Positions 34,222 through 46,049 of a stretch of DNA of 64,000 bases are shown here, in pieces. The translations under genes were made by a program, and so were the position numbers. The stretch is from contig ML976745.1 of NCBI GenBank assembly GCA_010015655.1, positions 42,587 through 106,586 on the forward strand, written 5' to 3'. The stretch is from Bimuria novae-zelandiae CBS 107.79. Its lineage: Eukaryota > Ascomycota > Dothideomycetes > Pleosporales > Didymosphaeriaceae. How positions within the stretch are numbered: position 1 is the stretch's first letter; the number at the start of each line of letters is the position of its first letter. Under the pieces are notes generated by a model. That model worked only from the letters and a program-made list of their open reading frames with translations. It did no database searches and was not told the DNA's origin.

Positions 34222-36329
34222 AATCTAAGTTCTATATTAAAAAGACAAAGTACCTTAGATTTATTATAGAAGTTAATAAGGGCGTAAGCATAGACCTAGA
34301 TAAAATCTAAGTAATTTAGGAATAGAACCTACTAATTTTAGTAAAAGAAGGTTAGAGCTTTATAGGCTTCGCAAACTTTTATTAAAGATTTATATAAGAC
34401 TTCTCTAGTATAGTAAGCCGCTTTATAAAGCTTACTAGTAAAGTAGTAGAATTTATTTAAGAATAAGAATAATAGCACGTATTTAACTTCCTAAAAATAA
34501 TATTTTATATAGATCCCGCGCGAGCCTACTTTAATCTTAAATAAGAATCAGTGCTAGAAACAGATGCCTTTACCTGGTTAATTAAGGAAAACTTTTTCTA
34601 GTATAATAATAATAGGATTCTACGCCTAGTAGCTTACTTCTTAGTAAAGAATAGCCTGGCAAAATGCAACTACGCTATTTATAATAAAGAAATACTTATA
34701 GTTATTAAATACGTAGATAAATAAGACTATATATATTAAGTGGTAAAGCACCTTACAGTCTACACTAATTATAAGAACCTTATATATTTTGCTACTAAAC
34801 AAAGGTTAGACAAAGGATACGTTTAGTAAGTAAATATACTTAGCTATATTAATATAACGTTTATATATAGACTAGGGTTAGTAAATTCTAGGGCGAACGC
34901 CCTTTCCTAGAGGGACTAAAACTTACTAAAAGATAGTAGAGATAATAAATGAAAGTTAAAGCACTTTATACTTTTTAAAAAAAAACTACTAAGAAAAATA
35001 GCTTAAAGTCTTTTATCCCTTAAATACTTATTGCTATAGAGGAACCTAATCGCAATAAAGTAAATAAAAACCTAGTACTTACTTACCTAATACGTCATAA
35101 ACTACCTATATTAACCCTTTAAGGAGGCGATAACCCTACTAAGTAATGCAAACCAGACTTTAATACTATATAGTAAAAGGTAGAATGCGATAAAGATAGC
35201 GCATATGGTAAAATAATGATCTATATTAAGAACGGACTTAGAAGGTTTAAATCTAAGTAGAAGTTATCTATTAGTATCTTAGAATATAGTATAAATAACT
35301 AAGAGTACCTATGCTATAGGTTAAGATAATATATACTAGAATTAAAACATTTATAAATAAATCTAATAGTAGTCGCGCATAGTTCCCTAGCTTTAAAATA
35401 CTTAACATAAGAAAATATTTATAAAATTATTACTTAAGACTACTTCTTCCTAAGAATATCTAACAAAGTAAGGCAGTATATTAAGAACTATAATATTTAT
35501 AAAAACACTAAACTATAGTAAAAAGCTAAATAGGGCCTGCTAAAGCTCTTATTACTACCTAAATAAGGATAGAAGGATATTACGATAGACCTTATTATTA
35601 TCTTACCTAAAAGCGATAGCTACACGAATATTATAGTAATTATAAATAGATTTAATACAGATCCTGAGTTTCTTAGTCTTTTAAATTTAAATATATTTAT
35701 AGTTATAATAGCGTTTTTTTAATACTAAGTAGTAGACTACTTCTTTCCCTCCTCTATTATATTAGACCGCAGGGAACAATTCGTAAGCGAATTTTAGACT
35801 ACACTCCATAAATAAGATGGTATTAACCGAAGACTATTTATAGCAAAGCACCTAGAGACAAATAGGTAAATAAAATAAATAAACTCTATTCTTGAAGCAT
35901 ACCTCTAGATATACTATAACTAGTAATAAAATAATTAGATAAAGTAGCTTCTTATAGCTTGGATAGCTATTAAAGGGCAAAAACCTATATTAAAAAAAGT
36001 TAGCTTATTTTTCCTATCTTATAGCTAGAACGTTAAAATAGTTAAGAATTTTAGGGCACGAAGATTAGCTTTAAAAATTAGAACTAATGTATAGAAGGCC
36101 GCGAAGGTAATATTAAAAAAGTTTAAAAAAGATTTTAATTTTACTTAAGTAAAAATAATAATAGCCTAATAAGAATAAGACCGCCTGGCGAACTATTAAT
36201 ATAAACACGCTTTAATCTTAAAAAACGGAAATAAAGTATAGCTAAAGTATAAGGACTACTTTTAAAACTAATATCTAAGTAAAAAGCTTAACTAAAAGTA
36301 AGAAAGATTTACTTTAAAAAAGTAATAAA

Positions 36330-36723
36330 TGTTAGGATCTGAGATCCCAGGAAGGCTGTGTCAGTTTTATACTTAATCGCTTATGTTATTCGCTATAAAT
36401 GACTAGTCATTTTGCGACTACGCCGTATGGCGCTAAGTCATGTGACTGCTCTGTAAGGAGCGCTCGCCAGCGAGCAGTCTAGGACATGTATATAGAAACG
36501 CGATAGTAGTCTTCTATTATCGTGTTTAACTTGTTTACTAATCTATTATTTAGATTTAACGTAGGCCCTTATTAATTTAATTATACTATATATACTTTTA
36601 ATACTAACGTCCTATTAATACGCGTAGGCTATTAATACACCCTTATCTATATTACTAACACTCTTGCCCGAGAACCAACCCTATTATCTCTTTAGGACCG
36701 GCTACCCCAAAAGGGATTTAACA
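36330..36723. repeat. Solo LTR, Gypsy family 3
   Basis: 394 bp, starting TGTTAGGATCTGAG and ending GGGATTTAACA, flanked by ATAAA on both sides (36325-36329, 36724-36728). The empty site is in copy A near 7808. Its last part matches the LTR fragment at 1-121. The first ~160 bp keep many CpA/TpG, the rest is more AT-rich. Confidence 0.9.
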
Positions 36724-37805
36724 ATAAACTTTTACGTAGTAAAACTAGATATGCTACTAAATATGCACCTAAGATTCTATGTAGATAGACTAAAGTTAGC
36801 CTTATTAAACCCTCTTTCTATTTAAACTATTAATAACGCCCAGCCCGAAGCAATTATAATAAAAAAAAGGGAGGAGAAGTATAGTATAGTTAATATATAT
36901 AAAAAACGCTAGTCCCGTAAAGGTAAAAGAGTAGAATACTTAGTATAGTAAGAAAACTACTCTTAAAGAACTTAAGAACCTTATAAGATCCTTAACTAAG
37001 CTACTATATTAAACTATTAGGAGAAGTTTACTAAGCTATATTAAAATTATAATAGAAAACTCTTAATAGAATTCTATTATAATATCCTCTAAATTAGCTT
37101 CTATTAGGGCCTAAAAGAGGTTTTATAATACCTGCCTCGCTAAGTTAGAGAACCTATCTAGATAAAGGTATCTAAAATAAGGGTAGGAACAACATTATTA
37201 AGGAATAAAATTAAGTATTAGAAAAGAAATTTAAAAAGAAATTTTAAAAAAGTAACTTAAAAAACCTTTTAAACTACTAGGGATAATAAAGGGACTAAAT
37301 AATTCTTATAATAATAAGGAATAACCCTAATGAAAGATATAAGCTTTAGAAGTAAACTAAAATGAAAAGAAGAAAGGAACTAGGTAAGAGAGTTATTTTT
37401 AGCTACTAAAGAAATAGTAAAAGTTTTTTTAATAACGTTTAGGTTTACTTTACTACCCTCTAATATACTATTAGAGTTAGGGAAGCTATTAACCTCCTTA
37501 CTTAGGCCCTTTTTAATTATAATAATCTAAAGCCGCTAGCGCAAGCCCTAGTAGGCTTAAGTAGGCATATTAGCTCCTGTAAGAATATTATTTATTATTT
37601 AGAAACTATCTATTATAATGTCCTTATCTACTACTACGAACTTACTAGAGAGCTACACGATATTAGGCTTAAAATATAGCTTTATTATTTAAAAGGAACT
37701 TATAAAAAAGTTCTTATACTCTTAATAGAATGTTTTAGAGTTAGTAGTATATAAATTTAAAGAAGATTAGAAGTCTTCTTAACTATATTAGTAATGCGCT
37801 CTAAG

Positions 37806-38230
37806 TGTTATAAAGCGCTTACACCTTGTTCTTATCCAGGGTAGGGCGGTAAGGTATCGCGGTGCTTTATAGATTATTTAGTAGTATAAGTTAATACGAC
37901 ACTTAGCGCGTACTAGATAACTTAATCTTATAATAAATAAGTAACTATTAGTCTATATAGAAGAACTTACTTGCATAGAAGATATGTAAGTTAACTATAA
38001 GGAGCGTATAATAGGAAACTATCCTGTATATATATACTTATTTGCTTAGTTACTTAGCACTACTAATTAACTAAATAGTTATATACCTTACTTAGTTACT
38101 TAGTACTACTAATCTACTAAGTAGTTACGTAATTCTAAGGCTAGCTTTTTAGCGTACTTATTAACCTATTCTTTAACTGCCTATTTTTATAAGCGTCTAT
38201 CTCTTATTATTCTACTTTTAGTTTATAATA
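37806..38230 (-). repeat. 3' LTR of Gypsy family 2
   Basis: Begins TGTTATAAAGCGCTTACACC. Matches 51763-52158 and the reverse complement of the solo LTR 5544-5995. About 29 bp longer than its partner because of an extra copy of a CTTAGTTACTTAG-containing segment near 38045-38110. Confidence 0.9.
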
Positions 38231-38814
38231 CTATCCTTCCCCTCTTAGTTTTTATCCGCGAAGAACTGTACATGCTAACTAAATAATTAGCACCTATTAT
38301 TATTATAAACTTATATTTACTATTAAGGCATATAGAAGTATTATAGTATTAAAGTTTTTTAATTATTAGACCTACTCGCGGGTCTATAAAGTATTAGTTT
38401 ATTTAAGAAAGTATAATAAGTGCCTAAAAAGAGGCGTAAAATGTAATATAGCTATTACTTATAATAAATTTTCCTATTTAGTTACTAAAAAGCAAAAGTT
38501 AGATACGTAAATTCTAAAGGTGCGGAAAAAGTAAGATATAGCTTTTAAAGCTATACGCGTAGCACGCGCGAAAATAAAGTACCTAGCTAAATAGTTAGTA
38601 TTAAATATAAAGCGTGCTAAAAAGGTAATTACTATTAAGAGCGCTGCTATAGGAAAATTAGAGGGGGACCCGCCTTAGCCCTCTTAGCAAAATAGCCTGG
38701 CTAAGTTTACTCAGTCTATTTAGTTAGCTATAGAGGAGCTCCCTCCTAACTTCTAGGATAATCCGCCGTCCCTGGCTTCCTAGACCCTCCTAGGGCGCGG
38801 GGTGTCCGGGTATT

Positions 38815-39440
38815 CCTTATAGAACTTATTTAGGGTAGTTTTGCAGTTAGTAAGGTTCCTTATTAGTTCTTATATATTATAGCTCTCTAGCCATCCTTCC
38901 TATTTTACTAGGTACTTATACTAACGCCTAAGTTTTTATAAATCCTTAATTATCTTAACTTTATATTCTTTATCCTTAATTTTTAAATATAATTTTAATT
39001 TAGCGTTTAGTGGTGCTAGTTCTAGCAACGATTTATGGAAGAATAAGTAGGTACGTATATTTATAAGTAACTATAGTTTAAAATTTACTAGGCCTCTAAC
39101 TTCTTAAATTTTAAATAGTTTTTTTTAAAACATTATCTAATGTTTTGCTTAATTTTATTATTTAAAATTTTCGCGAGAGGAGGACTCTATCCCCCTTTTT
39201 AAAGATTAGTTCCTTAATCTTTTTTTTCTTTTACTATTTACTTATTATATTATACAATATTCTTGCGTAGTGTTTTAGATAGATTTTGCATAAGTTTAAC
39301 TTTATTAGCTACGTTTTTTTTATAACGCTTTCGATGTCTAACGGATTCTAGTAAGTTATTAGCTCACATCCGTGATTGGCGTAGTATGGCGAGTACCCTA
39401 TAGTCGCCGATTTTGCGCTATTATATGCCAGCTAGGCTAT
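38815..39440 (-). pseudogene. Gypsy family 2 integrase C-terminus and chromodomain relic
   Basis: Minus strand. Near 39310-39440 it reads LAYNSAKSAT-GYSPYYANHGCE, the usual integrase tail (AEFAYN...TGxSPFxxNYGxxP). Downstream at 38820-38945 it reads KLRR*YKYLVK*EGWLESYNI*E, then NLTNC and LNKF, a chromodomain in which three conserved positions (two of them Trp) are TAG/TAA. Such a C-terminal domain is thought to guide chromovirus integration to heterochromatin. Confidence 0.8.
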
Positions 39441-40530
39441 TAGTAATAGCTTAACCTAATTATCTTAAAGCTTATTTATATATATTTAAAGGTACTATTC
39501 TAACCTCTAATTTATTCGCTCGGTTTAACTATCTGTTTTAGGGTAGAAGCTCGTTATAAGCTTATATTTAACCCCTAATTTAGCTATAAACGTAGTCTAA
39601 TATAATAACATAAATATCTTAGCCCTATCAGTAATAAACCTATCTAGTTATCCGAACTATAATATTAGCTTTTATTTTGCTATATAAGCTAATTTTTCTA
39701 CTAATATAACTTCTTTAATTAGCATAAACCTTAACTCCTTAGTTAGTTAATAGACTATAATTAGAATTAAGTTATAGGGTTCCCTGTTCCCTGGTGCCAA
39801 TAATACTAGTAACTTTACAATAAAGTTTATAGTTTTACTAGACCACGGTCTTAGGGGCAATTATAATAGGTATAAAAGGCTATAGGACTTATATCTCTTA
39901 GGCTTATTTTTATAATAGGCTAAATAGTTACCTAAAACCTTTTATACTGTCTAGCGTAGCCTAAGGATAGCATATTTATTCGCGATTTAACGCGTTATTT
40001 TAGTAATCCCTAAGTATCCCTTGTCCTTATCTTTATATAGCTTTTAAATTAACAGCGGAGCTATTAGCTTGCTAATTTAGATATAGTTTTAATAGTTTTA
40101 TACTATTAATTCTATAGCTTCGTAAAGATCGTATACTTAATAGTTCTTATTTATAAGACTCTCGTAATCCTGTATCCTATCTATAACTAGTTCATAATAA
40201 GTAAAGTCTACGCGTTACACCTTTAGTGCTAGCGTAAGCTATATTTTATCATAGCGAAGGGTTCCGTCCTTCGCATAGGTTAAAATTACAACATAATTAC
40301 CTCTATTATCTTTTTCTATAAGGTCTAATTATCTACTTAGCGCGTTTACTATAGCGTTTACGTTTCCTAGTAGGTGTGTAATGTGGAAGTTAAATTCTAC
40401 TATCTATTTAGACTACCTAGCTTATTATTAATTAAGCTTTTTGGTCGTTGTGAAGCGCATAAGATTAAGGTAATTAAAGAATACCTTCATTTAGTATTTA
40501 GCTCCTTTAAGGTATACTTCTTATTATTAT

Positions 40531-40699
40531 TGCAAAAGACACCTTGCTAGAGCTGTCAACGCTAGCTAGGGTTAAGCCAAGCAGCTAAGCAGCCAAGCAA
40601 GCAATCCTCTAAACTTATAAATAGCTAGTTATTATAGAGCTTCCTCTCCTTAATCGAATTTGTTTTTAAGCTCCTTAATCGTTGTAACTGTGTGCTATA
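40531..40699 (+). repeat. Left LTR of the 1.9-kb element
   Basis: 169 bp. Shares ATAAATAGCTAGTTATTATA and AGAGCTTCCTCTCCTTAAT with the right LTR. It keeps more CpA than the right copy (CCAAGCAGCTAAGCAGCC versus TAAGTAGATAAGTAGC). Confidence 0.88.
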
Positions 40700-42277
40700 G
40701 TTATAAGCCTAGTACTTGTATAATACTTTATAATATACTTATTTTATATTAGTTAATAATTATAGTAGTAAACTATTTTTTTCTTTTTATTATTTTTACG
40801 CTTACGTCTTGACGCTTATAATCTATAATAAAGCTAAACTATATAATAACTACTATAAAGCTCTTAGTAAGTGACTAACTTATAAATTATAACTTATTTT
40901 TATCTTAGTACGCGTAGCTTAAGTACCACGTAAAGGCTTAAAAAATATAAAGTTATATTAACTTTAAAGCTCCTAAGTAGATAAATATATATAACTAGGC
41001 TCTAGAGCTACTAGATATAAATACTAAAAGTAAATTTTATATATAATAGCTTAAGCGCTATAAGCTAAAGTCTACTATTTATAATTAGCTTATAATAAAG
41101 CTTTAGGTATTTTAAAACTAGGTCTATACTATAATTAATTTATAAAGGCAAGAGCTTATAATACTATAATTAAGTAAGTAGTAGACGCTGTAGGCGCTTA
41201 TTAGAGAACTTAAGAATAATTTCTATTTAAGCGATAATAATTAGAAGGAGCAGGTATAATATATATATAAACAGGTCACCCTACGCCCATAGAGTAGCAG
41301 AATAACAGACATAATTAAATAGCTATCTAAATAGAACCGCGCACACGCTAACGCTATGCTCCTAGATCTTTTAAAGATAAAGGGTACGCTGCTAATAAAG
41401 GATTTCCTACACTTAGCATTATAATATAACTATAAGTAGGCTTAGAGAGAGCTTAATAACCTATCGCGACTAGGCGTAGTAGTAACTCTATCTCTAAAAG
41501 GATACGCTCGCTGGCTCGCGCAGCTTAACCAAATAACTAAGCACGTAGGCATGTACGCTACGCTTGGAGAGCGCACTCCTAATACAAGCTACAAGTGCCT
41601 ATATAGAGTAAATAGCTAGTATTAATAGAAGCCTATAAAGTGTAACCGCCTTTAGTACGCGCTCTAAGAAGAAGCATTTTATAAGCTTTATAATAAGCTT
41701 ATAAGTAAGGAGATTAGTAAAATTAAAAGCTAAATTTAAAAGGATTAGTAAAAAGTATTATTAACTAAGCTTAAGTATAAAAAGTAGGTAGTAGACCCTC
41801 CTTTAGTCTTTTTAAGTAATATTAAAATATAGATTATAGTAAGCCTATAAATAAGTAAGCCTTTACTAGCTAGGCGCTATAATTTTATAATTACTTATTT
41901 TATTATTTATTTACGCAGGTACTTGCACGGGTTACGTTATAAGTAAATAATTTCTTTTAAATATTTATTAAAGTTTTAGAGTAGAAGTATACTACTCTTT
42001 TTATTTTTTTATTTTTCTATATAGGTACTCGCGCAGGTTACGTTGCAAGTAAATAATTATTTTTAAATATTTATTAAAGCTCTATAATAGAAGTACGCTA
42101 CTCTGTTCCTACCTTTCTCTTAAAACTATATATAAACTAGCTACTTAGACTAATTACCTAGCGAGCTAGGAATCTAAGCTAGACGCTTTTTAAGCACTAC
42201 GCGTAAGTTCGCCATCTTTTATACTTTAAGTTACTATTTAGCTTATTTTACTACGCTTTATAAGCTAGGGGGTATAT

Positions 42278-42446
42278 TATAAAAGGTATTTTATTAGAGC
42301 TTTTTACGCTAGCTAGAGTTAAGCTAAGTAGATAAGTAGCTAAGTACGTAATCCCCTAAACTTATAAATAGCTAGTTATTATAGAGCTTCCTCTCCTTAA
42401 TAGACTTTATTTTCGAGCTCCCTGAATGTTGTGACTGTGCGTCACA
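42278..42446 (+). repeat. Right LTR of the 1.9-kb element
   Basis: 169 bp, aligned end to end with 40531-40699; followed by ATTAT. Its 5' half is RIP-mutated, but its 3' end (GTGACTGTGCGTCACA) is intact. Confidence 0.88.
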
Positions 42447-42451
42447 ATTAT

Positions 42452-45400
42452 TTAAAACTGTGAATAATTACTAGTAGTTCTTTATTATAAATTTTATAAT
42501 TAAGCTCTACTCCTAAAAGCTTTCTTGCGTAATAGAAGACTAGTCTCTATTTCTTATTATTACATTCTTATAATAGTATAGCCCTTAACGCGTAGTCTAA
42601 TGCGTCGGTATAGATATAATACTACTATTCTAGTTTATATATCTATAATAAGGGTGCCGTTAGGAATAGGTGCTTTAGCTATTTAAAAGCCCTTTTCTCT
42701 ATCTCCTATAGACGTTGCTATTTTCCTGTTTTCGTAAGTTCTGTTAGTAGAGTAGTAACCTTAGAATAGTTCCTAATAAATTTGTAATAGAATTTAGTAA
42801 AGCCTAAGAAGAATTAGATAACTTTACTAATTCTAGTAATAACTATTCTTTTATTATCACGATTTTCTTTAAATCTATTTTAACACCTTCCCGGAATATT
42901 ATAAATCCTATATATTCTATCTTAGTAACGTCGAATTTACACTTTTTAAGGTATAGGAGTAATTAATGCTCATATAGCTTCTATAACACCTTATAGATAT
43001 GTTTTTTATGCTTTTTTACGGTTCCGCTTAAATATACTAGTATATTATTAAGGTATACCGTGCAGAATACATCTAAGTATTTATATAATACTTAATTTAT
43101 TAGTTTCTAAAAGGTTGCTAGGACGTTTAGTAGTCCTATTAGTATAATTATATACTTAAAGAGGCTATATCGCGTGTAAAAAGCTATTTTTTACTTATAA
43201 CTTTTCGTAATTGAAATCCTATAGAATCTGTCTTAAATATTAAATTTTATAAACTACTTAGCTCCTTAAAGTCGATTTATAAGCTCTATTATTAATAGTA
43301 ATAAGTAGTAGTTTTTTTCAATTACGGCGTTTAGCTACTTATTATCTACATAGAGTCGTAGCCTGCCGTCCTTTTTACGAATAAAGAGTATAGGGAAGGC
43401 TATAGGACTCTAACTAGGCCACTATTTCCATAAGCGCAGGTTTTTCTATATTAGCTCTTTTAACTCTTTTTCTTATTTGTAGGTGAGGGCCTTTAGGTGT
43501 TCTAGCTATAGCTTAGCTCCTTTTACTAGTAGTATCTCGTAATCCTACTTCTTATATTTAGATAAGATAGTCTTATTATGTTTCTTAAATAGGTCTGCAA
43601 ATTCCTTATATTCTTTTAGTAGACCTAAGTTATTAGGAACTATCTTAGCTTTTTAGATCTATATACAGTGCATCTGTCCTAGGCGCTACTTTAAGATTCT
43701 ATCTATTTTATAAACTAATATTTCTTATATTATAGATAGTTAGTTCTCTTTTCTTGCCCAAGGTTTCTAGAGAGTTTCTTTTCGCTAGGGCTTATTTTAA
43801 GTTACTTTTAGTATAATTTAGAGTAGGATTATTCTCTTACGCTAATCTCTCTCTAAATTATACTACTTTAGCTATTTATATTCTATAATAACTTTAATAT
43901 CTCTTATCTCTATAATAGTAAAAACATGTTAGCTCTCTAGGCCTTTTATATTAACTTGTACTAGCGTTGTCTTGAGGCGTAGCTAACTATTACTATATTT
44001 TTATAATTAGATTCTATCTGCAAGTCCTATTTGCAGCGGTATTCTCTTATTATAATATAGTATATTATATTTCTTAACTACCTATAGGGTAATAAACTCG
44101 CGTTTGCCCTTAAGTTAATAAGTACTATAATATAATGCCCGTGCACTATAATATTCTTAATTAATCGTTTCTTAACTTAGTAAGTATTTACTTAATAAGC
44201 TATAATAATTATACTATTACTAGTATGGCTCGTTGCCTAGTAATTATCTAGGTTTTTAAATCCTTTAACTAACTTTCTATAGCTTCTTAGATTTAATTCT
44301 TAACTTATGCTAATTTCGAGATTTCCTAAATATTATGCTACTTATACTAGCGTTAATATAAGACATAAGTCTTTCTAATCCTATTAGAGTCGTATACTCC
44401 TAGTATCCTATATTATAGGTAGTTTAGAGTAAGGCATTTATTCTATGCTAATGCGCTGTGTCTTAGGCAGCTATTAGAGAAAGCTACTTCTTTTTATAGG
44501 GTTAGGTATATAAAGCACTATAGGTAATACTAGTTCTATAGGATTAATATATAATTCTTATCTTTTCTTAGCTATATATTCCCTATTATCTTATAAAGGT
44601 CTTAAAGGTCTAGGCCCTAGGGAAACTAGCCTGTCTTAAACTTCTATTATTAGTAAAGCTCGTAGTTATTATTAAAGTATTAGTACTATTTATTTTACTT
44701 ATAGTACTTAGTCTAGTATATAAGAAAGTGCTTATAGTAGTTATCTAGTACGTTATATTAACTTTTCTTTAGTTAATAATAATCTAAGTCCCCTAAAAAA
44801 ATAAGTAGTTTTAATTCTAGCCTTAAAGTGCTATTAATATTCCTTACGCCTGTATTGCCACTAGTTAGCGCGTTTACATTATTCTAATATCGTAACCTAG
44901 CGCAGGTAATACTTTAGAAGGCCTTATAGCTTCTTAGCAAGCTAATAGGCATCCCACGCGTGTAGTCCTTAGATAACTACTTTTGTCTTGCATTAGGGTG
45001 GATAGTATAGCTTATTACTACACATCTAATAAACGTCTTTTACTAAATAACTAAAAATATTATATTTTTATAGGACCTTTCGCTTCTCTGCCTACTTAGC
45101 TAGTAGTTTAAGGATTTCCTATATAAGGTCTATTTCCTTATCTCCTACTAGGGTAAGGGTGACTATTGCTACGCATAAGAGGCTAGTCGTGCTAATCTTA
45201 GTCTCTATTTTTAAGTAGTTTTACGCGAAGTAGTCCTATTCTCCGCATTAAAGGTAGACCTTATTTTTAAACCTTTACTATTGCTCTTTCTGTAAGATAT
45301 TATCTTTACTATAGTAGTCTTTTTTTTAGTTTATGCGACTACTTCCCTTTACTATTTTTATTTTTATACTATTAGGCCTTATTAGCTATAATAACGTCTC

Positions 45401-45740
45401 TGTCTTTGTCCCTTCCTACAAGTTGGATGCTAGCTTCTTTTTAAAAAATAGTTAGGTGTCGTGCTATTTTTCTATCTTTTGCTTGTATAGGTAATTGTCT
45501 ACTTTAATAGTATTATTTATAAGCTCCTTTAGATTATATACTTTTCCTTAGTAAACTAGTTTATTCTTAACTATTTCTTTTAGCCTATTATAATAGGCGA
45601 TTATAAGTAGAGCTTCTCCCTATTTATTAAGTTCCGCTATAATCTATTTAAACTCTAGGGTATAGAGGACTACTAAATTTTCTTAACGCAGGCATTAAAG
45701 GCGTATTTTAGCCTAATATTTTTTATTAATTATACTAAAT
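42452..45740 (-). pseudogene. Gypsy family 2 reverse transcriptase and gag relic
   Basis: Minus strand. Near 43000-43200 it reads GLLNVLATF (family GLTNAPATF), KYLDVFCTVYLNNILVYL and GTVKKHKKHIYKVL, a Ty3/Gypsy reverse transcriptase. The catalytic Y-L-D-D is Y-L-N-N (codons at 43038-43055), both Asp lost by G-to-A changes. Near 45237-45275 a zinc-knuckle relic reads CGE*DYFA*NY, with the expected His and last Cys turned to Tyr (C-to-T). Order along the minus strand is gag, RT, then integrase, as in Ty3/Gypsy. Confidence 0.8.
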
Positions 45741-45982
45741 TATTGGAACAAGGTCCCTCTAGTAGTATGACTACTATGAATAACCGAGTAGGTGAGGGAC
45801 AAGGCGGGGTGACTGCAACGTATTGTATTAACTATCGTGTGTAGCGTACCAGATTAAACAAGCTATCGTGAGGTACAATCTGTACAATCGAGCAGGGACC
45901 ACCAGGCTTGGCACTCTTCTATACAGCAAGTACCACAAGCCTACCTTCCACCAATCTGGACTGAACCCATATATTCTTAACA
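45741..45982 (-). repeat. 3' LTR of the Copia element
   Basis: Nearly unmutated: starts TATTGGAACAAGG, keeps many CpA/TpG, ends CTTAACA. Compared with the other LTR, almost every difference has C or G here and T or A there. Confidence 0.95.
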
Positions 45983-46049
45983 CTCCCCCTCAGGACAGGT
46001 CTAGTCTATAGATAACTCCTAGTTAGTTCTTAAATCTCTTAAATGCCAC

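Larger units (their letters stand above)
40531..42446 (+). mobile_element. Small LTR element, 1.9 kb, probably non-autonomous
   Basis: Two LTRs of exactly 169 bp (40531-40699 and 42278-42446), TSD ATTAT (40526-40530, 42447-42451). LTR ends read TGCAAAAGACACC...TATA on the left and TATAAAAGGTATT...GTCACA on the right; the originals were probably TGCAAAAG...CACA. A purine-rich AGCTAGGGGG lies just inside the right LTR, suggesting plus orientation. The 1.58-kb interior has no readable gag or pol. It includes a ~110-bp tandem duplication at about 41910-42110. Nested in Gypsy family 2. Confidence 0.85.

Noticed and set aside
34222..36329. Treating copy B as an independent Gypsy family
   Set aside because: It aligns collinearly with copy A from the RT/RNase H border through integrase and to the same 161-bp LTR, so it is the same family truncated at the 5' side.
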